Shown one piece after another: positions 10,988 through 17,684 of a DNA stretch of 17,684 nucleotides (position 1 is the first letter of the stretch; every line of letters begins with the position of its first letter). A model generated the notes under the pieces. It was given only the letters and a program-made list of their open reading frames with translations. It searched no databases and was not told where the DNA came from. The stretch is from Candidatus Hadersleviella danica (GTDB taxonomy: Bacteria; Chloroflexota; Anaerolineae; Promineifilales; Promineifilaceae): contig JADJSZ010000059.1 of assembly GCA_016711405.1 (NCBI GenBank), positions 1 to 17,684 of the forward strand, given 5' to 3'. The position numbers and the translations under genes were made by a program.

Positions 10988-12073
10988 CTTCGCCTATCTT
11001 ATGCTTCAGATAAGCGCCAATAAAATCGTCTAGGGCACCATCCAAAACGGCTTGGGGGTTGCCCGTTTCGTGCCCCGTGCGGTGGTCTTTGACCATTTTG
11101 TACGGGTGTAACACGTAGGAGCGGATTTGGCTCCCCCAACCCGCATCCACATCATCTCCCTTTTAGTTCGGAGATGGCCTCGTTCTGCTTGCGCTGTTCC
11201 AACTCATAAAGCTGAGATTTTAACACGTTCATGGCTGATTCCATGTTTTGGGTCAGCGAACGCTGGTTTTGGCAGGAAACGACAAAACCTGTGGGAATAT
11301 GGCGAATGCGGATGGCCGTTTCGTTTTTCTGCACATGCTGGCCACCCGCCCCGCTTGCCTTAAAGCGTTGGATTTCTAAATCCTTTTCGTTGATTTCAAT
11401 CTCAATCTCTTCGGCCACATCGGGCCACACTTCCACCTTGGCAAACGAGGTGTGGCGGCGGCTTGAGGCATCGAACGGGGAGAGGCGCACGAGGCGATGC
11501 ACGCCCCGCTCGGCCAGCAAACGGCCGAACGCATACTCGCCCTTCACCGACATGAGCACGCTTTTCATGCCCGCCTCATCGCCGGGGGTGAAGTCGAGAA
11601 TGTCCACCGCAAATTTGTGCTTTTCCGCCCAGCGGATAAACATCCGTTGGAGCATTTGCGCCCAATCTTGCGCCTCGGTTCCCCCCGCGCCCGCATGGAT
11701 GGCCAGCAAGGCGTTGGCCTCGTCGTGCAGGTTGGAGAGGAGGGTGCGGAACTCGAGGTCGTCTACCTCTTGTTGGAGCACGGCCGTCTCGGCCGTCAAC
11801 TCCTCCGCCATTTCGGGGTCGTCCATCTCGGCCAGCAGGATGGCATCCGCCAACCGCCGACTGGTTTGTTGCCACACCTCCACCTCTTGGCGCAGGCGGG
11901 TGATTTCGCGCATGATTTTTTGGGCGGCCGTGGCCTCATCCCAAAAATTGGGCACGGATGATTGCGCTTCGAGCGCCTCGATTTTGGCCAGCTTCATATC
12001 TATGTCAAAGCCGCCTCCGCAACACACCGACGGTATCTTGGAGGGCTTGGAGAGGGGTTAGTAGATTGCTCAT
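10977..12073 (-). CDS. prfB: Peptide chain release factor 2, with programmed +1 frameshift
   Basis: RF2 recognises UGA and UAA stop codons and releases the finished peptide. A 22-codon leader (MSNLLTPLQALQDTVGVLRRRL) ends in an in-frame TGA at 12007-12005, and the rest of the protein follows in the +1 frame (DIDMKLAKIEALEAQ). The body has the SPF tripeptide anticodon motif (RLSPFDASSRRHTS) and the catalytic GGQ (GAGGQHVQKNETA). Near 11158-11160 one extra G in a G-run breaks the frame. Removing it restores DDVDAGWGSQIRSYVLHPYK through AVLDGALDDFIGAYLKHK, the normal RF2 end. Corrected length is about 364 residues, standard. No Shine-Dalgarno precedes the start, which abuts a heptamer array. Confidence 0.96.
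12004..12018 (-). promoter_or_regulatory. prfB autoregulatory frameshift site
   Basis: On the minus strand: GGAGG (12018-12014), a 3-base spacer CGG, then CTT TGA C. E. coli prfB has the same arrangement: an SD-like element three bases before CUU UGA C. When RF2 is scarce, the ribosome pauses at UGA, slips +1 on CUU and makes full-length RF2. The element is complete here, and it must be kept apart from the accidental indels elsewhere in the window. Confidence 0.95.
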
Positions 12074-12076
12074 TTT

Positions 12077-12178
12077 TAGTGGTTAGTGGTTAGTGGTTAG
12101 TGGTTAGTGAGTAGTGAGTAGTGAGTAGTAGGTGGTTACGGGCATTTCTAGCCACTAACCACTCGCCACTCGCCACTA
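12077..12178. repeat. Inverted heptamer array between dapB and prfB
   Basis: The plus strand has TAGTGGT units followed by TAGTGAG units (12077-12131). After a loop of about 18 nt comes the opposite arm with CCACTAA and CCACTCG units (12149-12178). Reading the minus strand, the array starts with the dapB stop codon TAG itself and ends four bases before the prfB ATG, so it fills the whole spacer. A heptamer carrying TAG on one strand and TAA on the other puts stop codons in all three frames within 21 bases. It would fold into a long imperfect hairpin. Confidence 0.85.
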
Positions 12179-12979
12179 CAAATCCATGACGCTGTCGAGG
12201 CCACGGTGGAGGCCGCGCAGGGTGTGGACTTGGCGAATGGCTAAGAGAGCGCCATCCACATAGGGGGCGGCACTGCTCCCCGCATCGTGCCGAATGGTCA
12301 GCCGTTGGTCGGGCATGGCGAAGATGATTTCGGCCCCAATGACGAAACTGGGCAGGCGCAGGGCGTGGACTTGCGAGCCGTTCAGGCGTGCGCCACGGGT
12401 TCCCGCCTCCCCTTGCGTCTCTTCCAGCGGCACCGTCAGCTCCGACGGCCGCACGGCCGCCAACCGATGGGTCAACTCGCGCACAGTCCCACTGGGGGCA
12501 TCCTTTTTGCGGTCACTGGCGTAATCAATAATCTCCCATTGGGGGATGTATTTGGCCGCCATCTCGGCAAATTTTTGCAACAAGACCACCGTGAGGGCGA
12601 AGTTGCCCACGGCCAGCACCCCTTTTTGTTGGGTTTCGGCCACGGCCGCAATGTCGCCATAATCGGCATCACTCAGCCCCGAAGTGCCGACGACGACGTG
12701 CGCCCCGTGTTGCAGGGCGGCCAAGATGTTGGCCTTGGCCACATCGGGCTTGGTGTATTCAAAAAAGACATCACACGGCTGGGCGGAGAGGGCTTCTGCG
12801 GCCGTGGCATAGATGGGGCACTGGAGATTTGGGTCGTTCAGCACATCGCCCAAATTGCGTTGGGCGTGGGTGCGCGAGACGGCCGCGACCAGCGTTAGAT
12901 CGCTGGATTTGGCAATGGCCAAGGCAAGGGCGGAACCTGCCCAACCTGTTGCTCCTGCAAGACAAATGCGAATGGTCAT
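12176..12979 (-). CDS. dapB: 4-hydroxy-tetrahydrodipicolinate reductase family protein
   Basis: DapB reduces 4-hydroxy-tetrahydrodipicolinate with NAD(P)H in lysine and diaminopimelate synthesis. The protein is 267 residues, the usual length. It has an N-terminal dinucleotide site (GATGWAGSALA), DVFFEYTKPD, VVVGTSGLSDADY, and the family signature KKDAPSGT. It departs from the classic enzyme just before the signature. E. coli has EAHHRHKVDAPSGT; here the aligned residues are DYASDRKKDAPSGT, so the two histidines are Ala and Ser while the lysine and DAPSGT are kept. No other lysine gene is nearby. It may be a subfamily using another proton donor, or a reductase with another substrate. No clear ribosome-binding site precedes the ATG. 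Confidence 0.87.
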   Translation of the reverse strand: MTIRICLAGATGWAGSALALAIAKSSDLTLVAAVSRTHAQRNLGDVLNDPNLQCPIYATAAEALSAQPCDVFFEYTKPDVAKANILAALQHGAHVVVGTSGLSDADYGDIAAVAETQQKGVLAVGNFALTVVLLQKFAEMAAKYIPQWEIIDYASDRKKDAPSGTVRELTHRLAAVRPSELTVPLEETQGEAGTRGARLNGSQVHALRLPSFVIGAEIIFAMPDQRLTIRHDAGSSAAPYVDGALLAIRQVHTLRGLHRGLDSVMDL

Positions 12980-12981
12980 AG

Positions 12982-13040
12982 GTGGTAGTGGTTAGTGGCT
13001 AGTGAGTAGTGAGTAGTGAGTAGTAAGTAGTGAGTAGTGT
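12982..13040. repeat. Unidirectional heptamer array between ftsY and dapB
   Basis: On the minus strand about eight units run in one direction: CACTACT, CACTACT, TACTACT, CACTACT, CACTACT, CACTAGC, CACTAAC, CACTACC. It is the same sequence family as the arrays on either side of prfB but lacks the inverted arm. It runs from the corrected ftsY stop to about three bases before the dapB ATG. Confidence 0.8.
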
Positions 13041-14067
13041 TAGCCGCGCTTCCACCATGGTTTTTTCTCTTCCCCAATTGGTTCAGGGGTGGGTGTGTGG
13101 GGCTGGTGCAGGGGGGGCGATGGGTGCAGGGTTGGCTTGTTCGGTTGGCTCGTTTTGCTCGCTTTGGTTGAAGAGGCCATCAATAAACGCATCCGCATCA
13201 AACGGGGCGATGTTTTCGATTTTTTCGCCTGTGCCGATAAAGCGCACGGGCAAGCCCAACTCGCGGTAAATGGCGAAAACCATCCCCCCTTTGGCCGTGC
13301 TGTCCAATTTGGTCAGCACCACCCCCGTCACATGCACCGCTTCCTTAAACTTTTTGGCTTGGGTGAGGGCGTTTTGGCCTGTGGGGGCATCGAGCACGAG
13401 CAACACTTCGTGGGGGGCCTTATGGGCGCTCTTTTGGCAGACGCTGTACACCTTTTCTAGCTCGCGCATCAGGTTAAATTTGGTGTGCAGACGGCCGGCG
13501 GTATCCACAAAAATCAGGTCGTAGCCACGGCCGCGACTAGCCCGCAACCCGTCATACGCCATCGCCGCTGGGTCGCCACCCGGCTGGCCCGCAATGAGCG
13601 GCACACCCGCTCGCTCGGCCCAAATGCGAAGCTGGTCAATGGCGGCGGCGCGGAAGGTATCGGCCGCGACCAGCACCACTTTGCGCCCTTTGTTCCTGTA
13701 GTAATGGGCCAACTTGCCCACCGAAGTCGTCTTGCCCGGAGCCATTGACCCCCACCACCATGACGAGGGTAATTTCCGTGGCTCTTCTAGCTCAAACACG
13801 GGCGGGTCTTGGAGCAAGGCCCGCATTTGCCCCCTTCATCGCCTCGAACAGTTGGTTGGCGCGGGTCAGCCCGTCGCGGCGCACCTGTTCGCGCAGTTGG
13901 TCCAGCAGATAGTGGGTCGTTTCCACGCCCATATCGGCTTGGATGAGCAACGCTTCGAGGTCGTCCCATGTCTCTTCATCAATTTCACCCACGCCCAACA
14001 CGTTCACAATCTGCCCAAAGACAGTTTGCCGTGTTTTGCGGAGCGATTCGCGAATGTTTCTAAACAA
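13040..14067 (-). CDS. ftsY: Signal recognition particle receptor FtsY, frameshifted as read
   Basis: FtsY is the SRP-family GTPase that docks ribosome-SRP complexes at the membrane. The N domain (FRNIRESLRKTRQTVFGQIVN) begins at a TTG codon preceded by AAGAGGT. The G domain has DTFRAAAIDQLR, FVDTAGR, LTKLDSTAKGG and GTGEKIENIAPFDADAF. The P-loop region reads wrongly (WWWGSMAPGKTT), but another frame reads TLVMVVGVNGSG there. One lost base near 13776 and one extra G near 13740 account for it. A further break near 13830 is in a G-run. The last part of the frame ends at 13083. Removing one C from a 7-C run at about 13111-13117 extends it to GEEKKPWWKRG and a stop at 13040. No long acidic A domain is present, so this is a short FtsY. 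Confidence 0.93.
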
Positions 14068-14080
14068 AGTTACCTCTTGG

Positions 14081-14168
14081 AATAAATGAATAAGGAGTAA
14101 TGAGTAATGAATAAATATCGCTGGGAAAAGCGACTTCTTCTTTTACTCATTATTCATTACTCATTACT
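14081..14168. repeat. Inverted heptamer array between xseB and ftsY
   Basis: The left arm (14081-14116) has AGTAATG/AATAAAT-type units, and the right arm (14143-14168) carries CATTACT/CATTATT units, its reverse complement. The unique loop holds its own small stem, TCGCT against AGCGA (14118-14133). The last codons and stop of xseB lie inside the right arm. The design matches the TTAGTGG arrays but the unit sequence is AT-rich and unrelated. Confidence 0.8.
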
Positions 14169-14378
14169 AATTGTAATAATTTCCCCATCGGCCGTGAGTG
14201 CTTCCACTCTGAGCGTGGCTTGTTCGAGCAGGGTTTGGCAATGGGTGGAGAGTGCTTGCCCCTCTTCGTAGAGGCGCAGGGATTCTTCGAGGGGCAGTTT
14301 GCCCTCTTCTAATTGGCCAACAATCTGCTCCAATTGGCGCAGGGCTTCTTCAAAGGATAGGTTCGGAGTGGGAGTCAT
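14157..14378 (-). CDS. xseB: Exodeoxyribonuclease VII small subunit
   Basis: XseB is the small, helical subunit of exonuclease VII. Several copies bind one XseA, and the complex degrades single-stranded DNA. The 73-residue protein has the family core LSFEEALRQLEQIVGQLEEG, then LPLEESLRLYEEG and a helical C-terminus. Length is typical. Its last residues (SNE, stop TAA) are encoded inside a heptamer array. It lies downstream of xseA but is separated from it by a lipoprotein gene, unusual for a pair that is often adjacent. Confidence 0.96.
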   Translation of the reverse strand: MTPTPNLSFEEALRQLEQIVGQLEEGKLPLEESLRLYEEGQALSTHCQTLLEQATLRVEALTADGEIITISNE

Positions 14379-14436
14379 AGGGTTTTATGGCCAAAAGATG
14401 ATTGGCATTTCATCAAAGTACAGCTTGCTCATCTGT

Positions 14437-15894
14437 TTATTTGTCGTACCAAGACCAACAACAAGAATTTAATCCCAAAACATCATCTAATGGAATTGGG
14501 TTACTTTGCAAATCATACAAAAAAACCTGAGCCACTCTTTCTTCATCAATGAATGTTGTCTCATCCCATAAGAGGTATTGCCCGTCTGGAGACCAATGAA
14601 GAGGCAATTTGATGTTGTTGGCTAATTCAATCTGTTCGCCTGTTTCCAAATCAATGTCAAAGAGCGAAGAATAATCAGAAACTTGGATGTGGTTATCAAA
14701 AGCCCAAAGTCGCTCTACATAACCCAACGGCACGGCCGGGACAGTCTTTTGGAGGGTTATTAGCGAATCACTATTACGAGGAATAATTTGCCAAACGCGA
14801 ATTGTTCCAGATACTTGATAATGAACTAAAGTCGTTTCATCTAACCAGAGCGCACCATCACTGACTTCCCCAATACCAGATTCTGGCAATTCAGCAAGGC
14901 GATTCGTACCACGTTCAATGACACGTAACTCTCCATACTCAAAAAATATTCCTGCGCTAATAAATAACGGCCGTCTGGAGACCATGCATAAGGGTATAAA
15001 TTTGGAGAAGACAAGTGATGGTCCTTTGTCCCAATAAGCTGGGTTAGGTGAACCAAAAAGGAACGTATTGGTGCTAGGCAAAATAGCTACTACAGGCTCA
15101 ATTATGTTAGCGCCTACGTCGGCAACCCATATCCCAGATTCATCACTCCAACTAATTTCATTCTCCGTCGGCCACATAATTCGATCATAAGGCCAATTCC
15201 AACCATTGCCCGGAGTTATGACCAGCACAGGTTCGCTAAGAATCAATTGTTGGTCTTCAATCATGATTTCTCGCACAGTCAATACGGCCGAATCTCGAGA
15301 GTCCCCTGTGACATACGCTAACCAACGGCCGTTGGGCGAGATAAAGATAGTCGTATCGTAAAGAGCAGGTATCAACTCAGAAGCGTTGAGCAATTCGATT
15401 TCCAACCCCGTGGGAATATGAAAAACAACCAAAACAAACTCTTCTGTTGGCATAAGCTCCCGCATAAATACAACAACTTCTCCAGAATAAGAGACAAAAG
15501 AAGCGTGTACATTGGCCGCTAAGATTTTGACTTCATTGGTTTCTGGTAGCCACTGTTGCAAATTATTGTCCCGTACAAACAAGAGTGAGGCTTCAGGCCA
15601 AACAAATTCGGGTGTTGCCGTCGGTACGGGGCTTGGCGTAATTAAAAGCTCTGGCAAGGAAGCAACAGGAGTAATGGTCTTAAGAGGAGTAGGTGTTGCC
15701 GTAGGGGGAGCAACGGTCTCTATTGCTATAGCCGTCGCCACAGGAGTAGAGGCGTTAATAGCGGTAGATGTTGTCGTTGCCAAAGTAACATGAGGAACCG
15801 TTGGATTAGAAATCACGTGAGTTGGGTCAAGATTTGTTTGACAGGCCACAAGGAAGGCCAAACCACAAATGAGCATTTTTATCTTGGAAATCAT
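14437..15894 (-). CDS. Lipoprotein with TolB/PD40-like beta-propeller
   Basis: The N-terminus MISKIKMLICGLAFLVAC has a lipobox with Cys18, so the protein should be lipid-anchored on the outer face of the cytoplasmic membrane. A Thr/Pro/Ala-rich linker (about residues 20-100) follows, common in Chloroflexota surface proteins. The rest carries PD40/WD-like blades: ISPNGRWLAYV, HWSPDGQYLLWDE, and a third, AWSPDGRYLLAQE, visible only in another frame around 14940-15010. That points to two compensating indels. Base composition is clearly more AT-rich than the neighbours and CGGCCG sites are sparser, so it may be a later insertion into an xseA-xseB operon. Function unknown; probable protein or ligand binding. 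Confidence 0.82.
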   Translation of the reverse strand: MISKIKMLICGLAFLVACQTNLDPTHVISNPTVPHVTLATTTSTAINASTPVATAIAIETVAPPTATPTPLKTITPVASLPELLITPSPVPTATPEFVWPEASLLFVRDNNLQQWLPETNEVKILAANVHASFVSYSGEVVVFMRELMPTEEFVLVVFHIPTGLEIELLNASELIPALYDTTIFISPNGRWLAYVTGDSRDSAVLTVREIMIEDQQLILSEPVLVITPGNGWNWPYDRIMWPTENEISWSDESGIWVADVGANIIEPVVAILPSTNTFLFGSPNPAYWDKGPSLVFSKFIPLCMVSRRPLFISAGIFFEYGELRVIERGTNRLAELPESGIGEVSDGALWLDETTLVHYQVSGTIRVWQIIPRNSDSLITLQKTVPAVPLGYVERLWAFDNHIQVSDYSSLFDIDLETGEQIELANNIKLPLHWSPDGQYLLWDETTFIDEERVAQVFLYDLQSNPIPLDDVLGLNSCCWSWYDK

Positions 15895-15956
15895 AGCCTA
15901 CTTTTCGAGCATGTTTCTAAAAACGAACCTCTGACAACGATTTTTATTGTGAAACA

Positions 15957-16992
15957 TTAAGAGCTAACCACTTCGACTTCTCCATCTACCAATTGAATGT
16001 GCAACGCTTGGGCGGGGACAATTTGTTGACTTTTCCAACCCCGCCTGTGGGCTGAGATGGCCGAGGGCGCGGGTGGCGTAGTGCCATGCGGTGCGCTTTT
16101 CGGCGAGCGAGCGACGGCCGTGTTGCCCCAGCCAACGGCTCGTGGTGCGGAGCTTGGCTTGCAGTTCCGCCCCATCGGGCACGGCCAACTCGGCCGCCGC
16201 CGACGGGGTGGGGGCGCGCAAATCCGCCACAAAATCAGACAGCGTAAAATCAGTCTCGTGCCCAATCCCCGCAATGATGGGGTGACGAGCGGCGAAAATC
16301 GCCCGCACCACCCCCTCATCGTTAAACGCCCACAAATCTTCGATGGAACCGCCTCCCCGCGCCAAAATAATGGTGTCCACATCGTCACGGCCGTCCAACC
16401 ATTGCAAGGCGCGGATAATTTGGGCGGGTGCTTCCGCCCCTTGCACCAGCGTGGGGGCGATGAGCACTTGCACGAGTGGGTAGCGGCGGCGCAAGACGTT
16501 GAGCATATCCCGCAACGCCGCCGCATCGAGCGACGTGACGAGGCCGATTTTGCGGGGCAAAGGGGGAATGGGTTGCTTGTGTTCGGCCGCGAACAACCCT
16601 TGCGCCTCTAAAATTTGGCGCAACTGCTCAAAGGCGGTGGCCAAATCCCCACGGCCGACGGGCGCAAGATGGGTGGCGTAAAGTTGGTATACGCCTGTGG
16701 CTTCGTACACGCCCAAACGGCCGCGCGCGACCACGCCATCCCCTTCGCTCGGCCGAAAGCGCAACCGCTCCGCATCCGACCGCCACATGACGCATTTGAG
16801 TTGGGACTGCTCGTCTTTGAGGGTGAAATATAAGTGCCCCGAGCGGGCGGCCGTGAAATTAGAGATTTCCCCCTCCACGCGCACATCTTGCAAGCGGAAA
16901 TCCACCGCCAACAAATCGCGGATGTAGCCCGTCAACTCCCCCACTGTCCAGACAAGTTGTTCCTCTGTGCTGGGCGCGGTTAGCCATGACAT
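15957..16992 (-). CDS. xseA: Exodeoxyribonuclease VII large subunit, shortened C-terminal region
   Basis: XseA is the catalytic subunit of exonuclease VII. The start is taken as ATG 16992 (MSWLTAPSTEEQLVWTVGEL). An upstream extension to 17097 reads through repeat sequence and is not family-like. The OB-fold (VRVEGEISNFTAARSGHLYF) and catalytic domain (KIGLVTS, ILARGGGSIEDLWAFNDE, IAGIGHETDFTLSDFVADLR, APTPSAAAELAVP) are normal. The helical XseB-binding region after this is only about 35 residues instead of over 100. The LSP motif is followed directly by QQIVPAQALHIQLVDGEVEV with no RGYA segment. One indel near 16030 is needed to reach the stop at 15957. Total about 344 residues against 400-450 in most homologues. 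Either a real compact form or an assembly deletion. Confidence 0.9.
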
Positions 16993-17000
16993 AGGGGGGA

Positions 17001-17024
17001 ATTGTACTGAAAACGGCCGTTTTC
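17001..17024 (-). promoter_or_regulatory. Palindrome and possible -10 just upstream of xseA
   Basis: GAAAACGGCCGTTTTC (17009-17024) is a perfect 16-bp palindrome built on the CGGCCG motif. Directly downstream on the minus strand lies TACAAT (17006-17001), a good -10, only eight bases before the xseA ATG. A transcript from it would be nearly leaderless, fitting the absence of a Shine-Dalgarno. No good -35 is present, so an activator site or operator is possible. Speculative. Confidence 0.4.
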
Positions 17025-17030
17025 GGCGAA

Positions 17031-17090
17031 AGGGGTTAGGGGCGTTACGGGTTATTGGGTTATTCGTTATTGGGTCAGGGTTGCCCCACG
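17031..17090. repeat. Short tandem array upstream of xseA
   Basis: Units GGGTTATT, GGGTTATT, CGTTATT, GGGTCA on the plus strand, with related GGGGTTA and GGGCGTTAC before them. The period is 7-8. No inverted arm is clear. It is one more private array in the divergent spacer between xseA and the metalloprotease gene. Confidence 0.6.
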
Positions 17091-17119
17091 TCCTCATTTG
17101 CGTTTAAAGTGTAGGGATG

Positions 17120-17149
17120 TTGTTGGCTGGCTAGTAGATAGAGTATAGA
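17120..17149 (+). promoter_or_regulatory. Possible promoter for the metalloprotease gene
   Basis: TTGTTG (17120-17125), an 18-bp spacer and TATAGA (17144-17149) on the plus strand, 85 bp before the start codon. Both boxes are imperfect and the -10 lies in a TAGATAG-type array where such matches arise by chance. Confidence 0.3.
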
Positions 17150-17221
17150 GCTAGAGATATAAGGTCTGTTCGTGCATTGGCCGATTCTGTTCTCCTCTAT
17201 CTCTATCTCCTGTCTCTATCT
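17131..17221. repeat. Inverted short-repeat array upstream of metalloprotease
   Basis: The left arm has TAGATAGAG, TATAGAG, CTAGAG units (17131-17160). The right arm has CTATCTC, TATCTCC, TGTCTCTATCT units (17197-17221), complementary to the left. The unique loop between them is about 35 nt and contains one GGCCG. The arrangement matches the other inverted arrays, again with its own unit. Confidence 0.65.
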
Positions 17222-17234
17222 GATTGAGGATTTT

Positions 17235-17684
17235 ATGAACGCGCTTAAACGTCTGACCATGATGGCCAGTTTGCTCACTGGCATCCTGCTGACCCTTAGC
17301 CTGTCCTATGGAAGCCAAGCGGCCACGGCCGTTTCCCATCACTCGGCCGCTCCCCTCAAGTTGTCCTCAACCACCTCGCAGGAACCGTGCCCAATACGGG
17401 TTGGTCGCGGCCGACCTAAGCGATTATGTGCTGACCGATAAGTACCAGAGCGAGGACACGGGCGTGACCCATCTCTTTTGCGCCAGCGCATCAATGGCAT
17501 TGAGGTGTGGACGGGGAACCTGAGCGCCCACGTTTTGCCCGATGGCTCCATTTTGGCCTTGCACGGTGCCTTTGTGCCCCATGAGACCGTGCTTCCTACA
17601 CAGGGCAACCCACGCTGACGGCCGTTGAAGCCTTGAACACGGCCGCGCAAGAAACTCCGCTGGCCCATCACCAGCGATTTTGCG
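17235..17684 (+). CDS. M36-type (fungalysin) metalloprotease, N-terminal part, frameshifted as read
   Basis: The start ATG 17235 has GAGGA four bases upstream. A signal peptide follows (MASLLTGILLTLSLSYGSQA). Rejoining frames gives LVAADLSDYVLTDKYQSED, then TGVTHLF, then RQRINGIEVWTGNLSAHVLPD and SILALHGAFVPHE. That is the FTP (fungalysin/thermolysin propeptide) pattern of secreted M36 metalloproteases. The frame breaks at least three times: near 17375-17402, in TTTT at about 17476 (one T restores LFLRQR), and in CCC at about 17611. The zinc catalytic domain would lie beyond the right edge, so the peptidase family rests on the propeptide alone. It is the only plus-strand gene, divergent from xseA. 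Confidence 0.7.

Noticed and set aside
11231..12061. Plus-strand frame of 276 codons opposite prfB
   Set aside because: It is a long shadow frame; the minus strand encodes unmistakable RF2.
10910..12178. Heptamer inverted arrays as a copied mobile element (MITE)
   Set aside because: Unit sequences differ between spacers and no target-site duplication is visible; kept as in-place repeats.
13083..14067. ftsY as a pseudogene
   Set aside because: All GTPase motifs reappear after one-base corrections in homopolymers, and the gene is normally essential.
10910..14168. Heptamer arrays as CRISPR
   Set aside because: Units are 7 bp without 30-bp repeats or unique spacers, and no cas genes are present.
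16993..17097. N-terminal extension of xseA to an upstream ATG
   Set aside because: The added residues come from the GGGTTATT array and the 16-bp palindrome and are not family-like; MSWLTAPS is the natural start.

Overview
The window is most likely a chromosomal piece of a Chloroflexota bacterium related to Anaerolineae or Ardenticatenia. This rests on the 16S rRNA signatures (for example AGCAGCGGAGCGTGTGG and GTCCGCTAACGAGC), a Thr/Pro-rich lipoprotein linker, a CSLREA-type beta-helix surface protein and a VKOR/DsbA pair. The taxonomic call is moderate and comes from recall, not a search. The consensus looks like single-platform long-read sequence: most protein genes are interrupted by one-base indels, usually in homopolymers, and the broken frames rejoin into normal family sequences. 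I treat them as intact genes with sequence errors, not pseudogenes.

Layout. Almost everything is on the minus strand, so transcription runs from right to left. At the far right an M36-type metalloprotease gene starts on the plus strand and runs off the edge. Divergent from it is a colinear minus-strand series: xseA, a TolB-like propeller lipoprotein, xseB, ftsY, dapB, prfB, and a coiled-coil/PH-like/zinc-ribbon protein that ends at a strong terminator. Next come a secreted parallel beta-helix protein, rpsU with its own promoter and terminator, a membrane-anchored DsbA-like thiol oxidoreductase, and a VKOR-family protein. The left third is an rRNA operon: three tandem sigma70-type promoters, 16S, tRNA-Ile, tRNA-Ala and 23S. 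No 5S is seen before the edge.

How the parts work together. XseA and XseB form exonuclease VII, FtsY is the SRP receptor, and prfB encodes RF2 with a textbook programmed +1 frameshift. VKOR and DsbA form an extracytoplasmic disulfide-bond pair. S21 and the rRNA operon are translation machinery.

Two genome-wide style signals stand out. (1) The palindrome CGGCCG occurs about 58 times (hand count) in the 12.2 kb outside the rRNA operon, roughly ten times the chance expectation, like the cyanobacterial HIP1 palindrome. (2) Many intergenic spacers are filled by degenerate heptamer tandem arrays, often in inverted pairs around a unique loop. Each spacer has its own heptamer, and the upstream gene's stop codon often lies inside the array.
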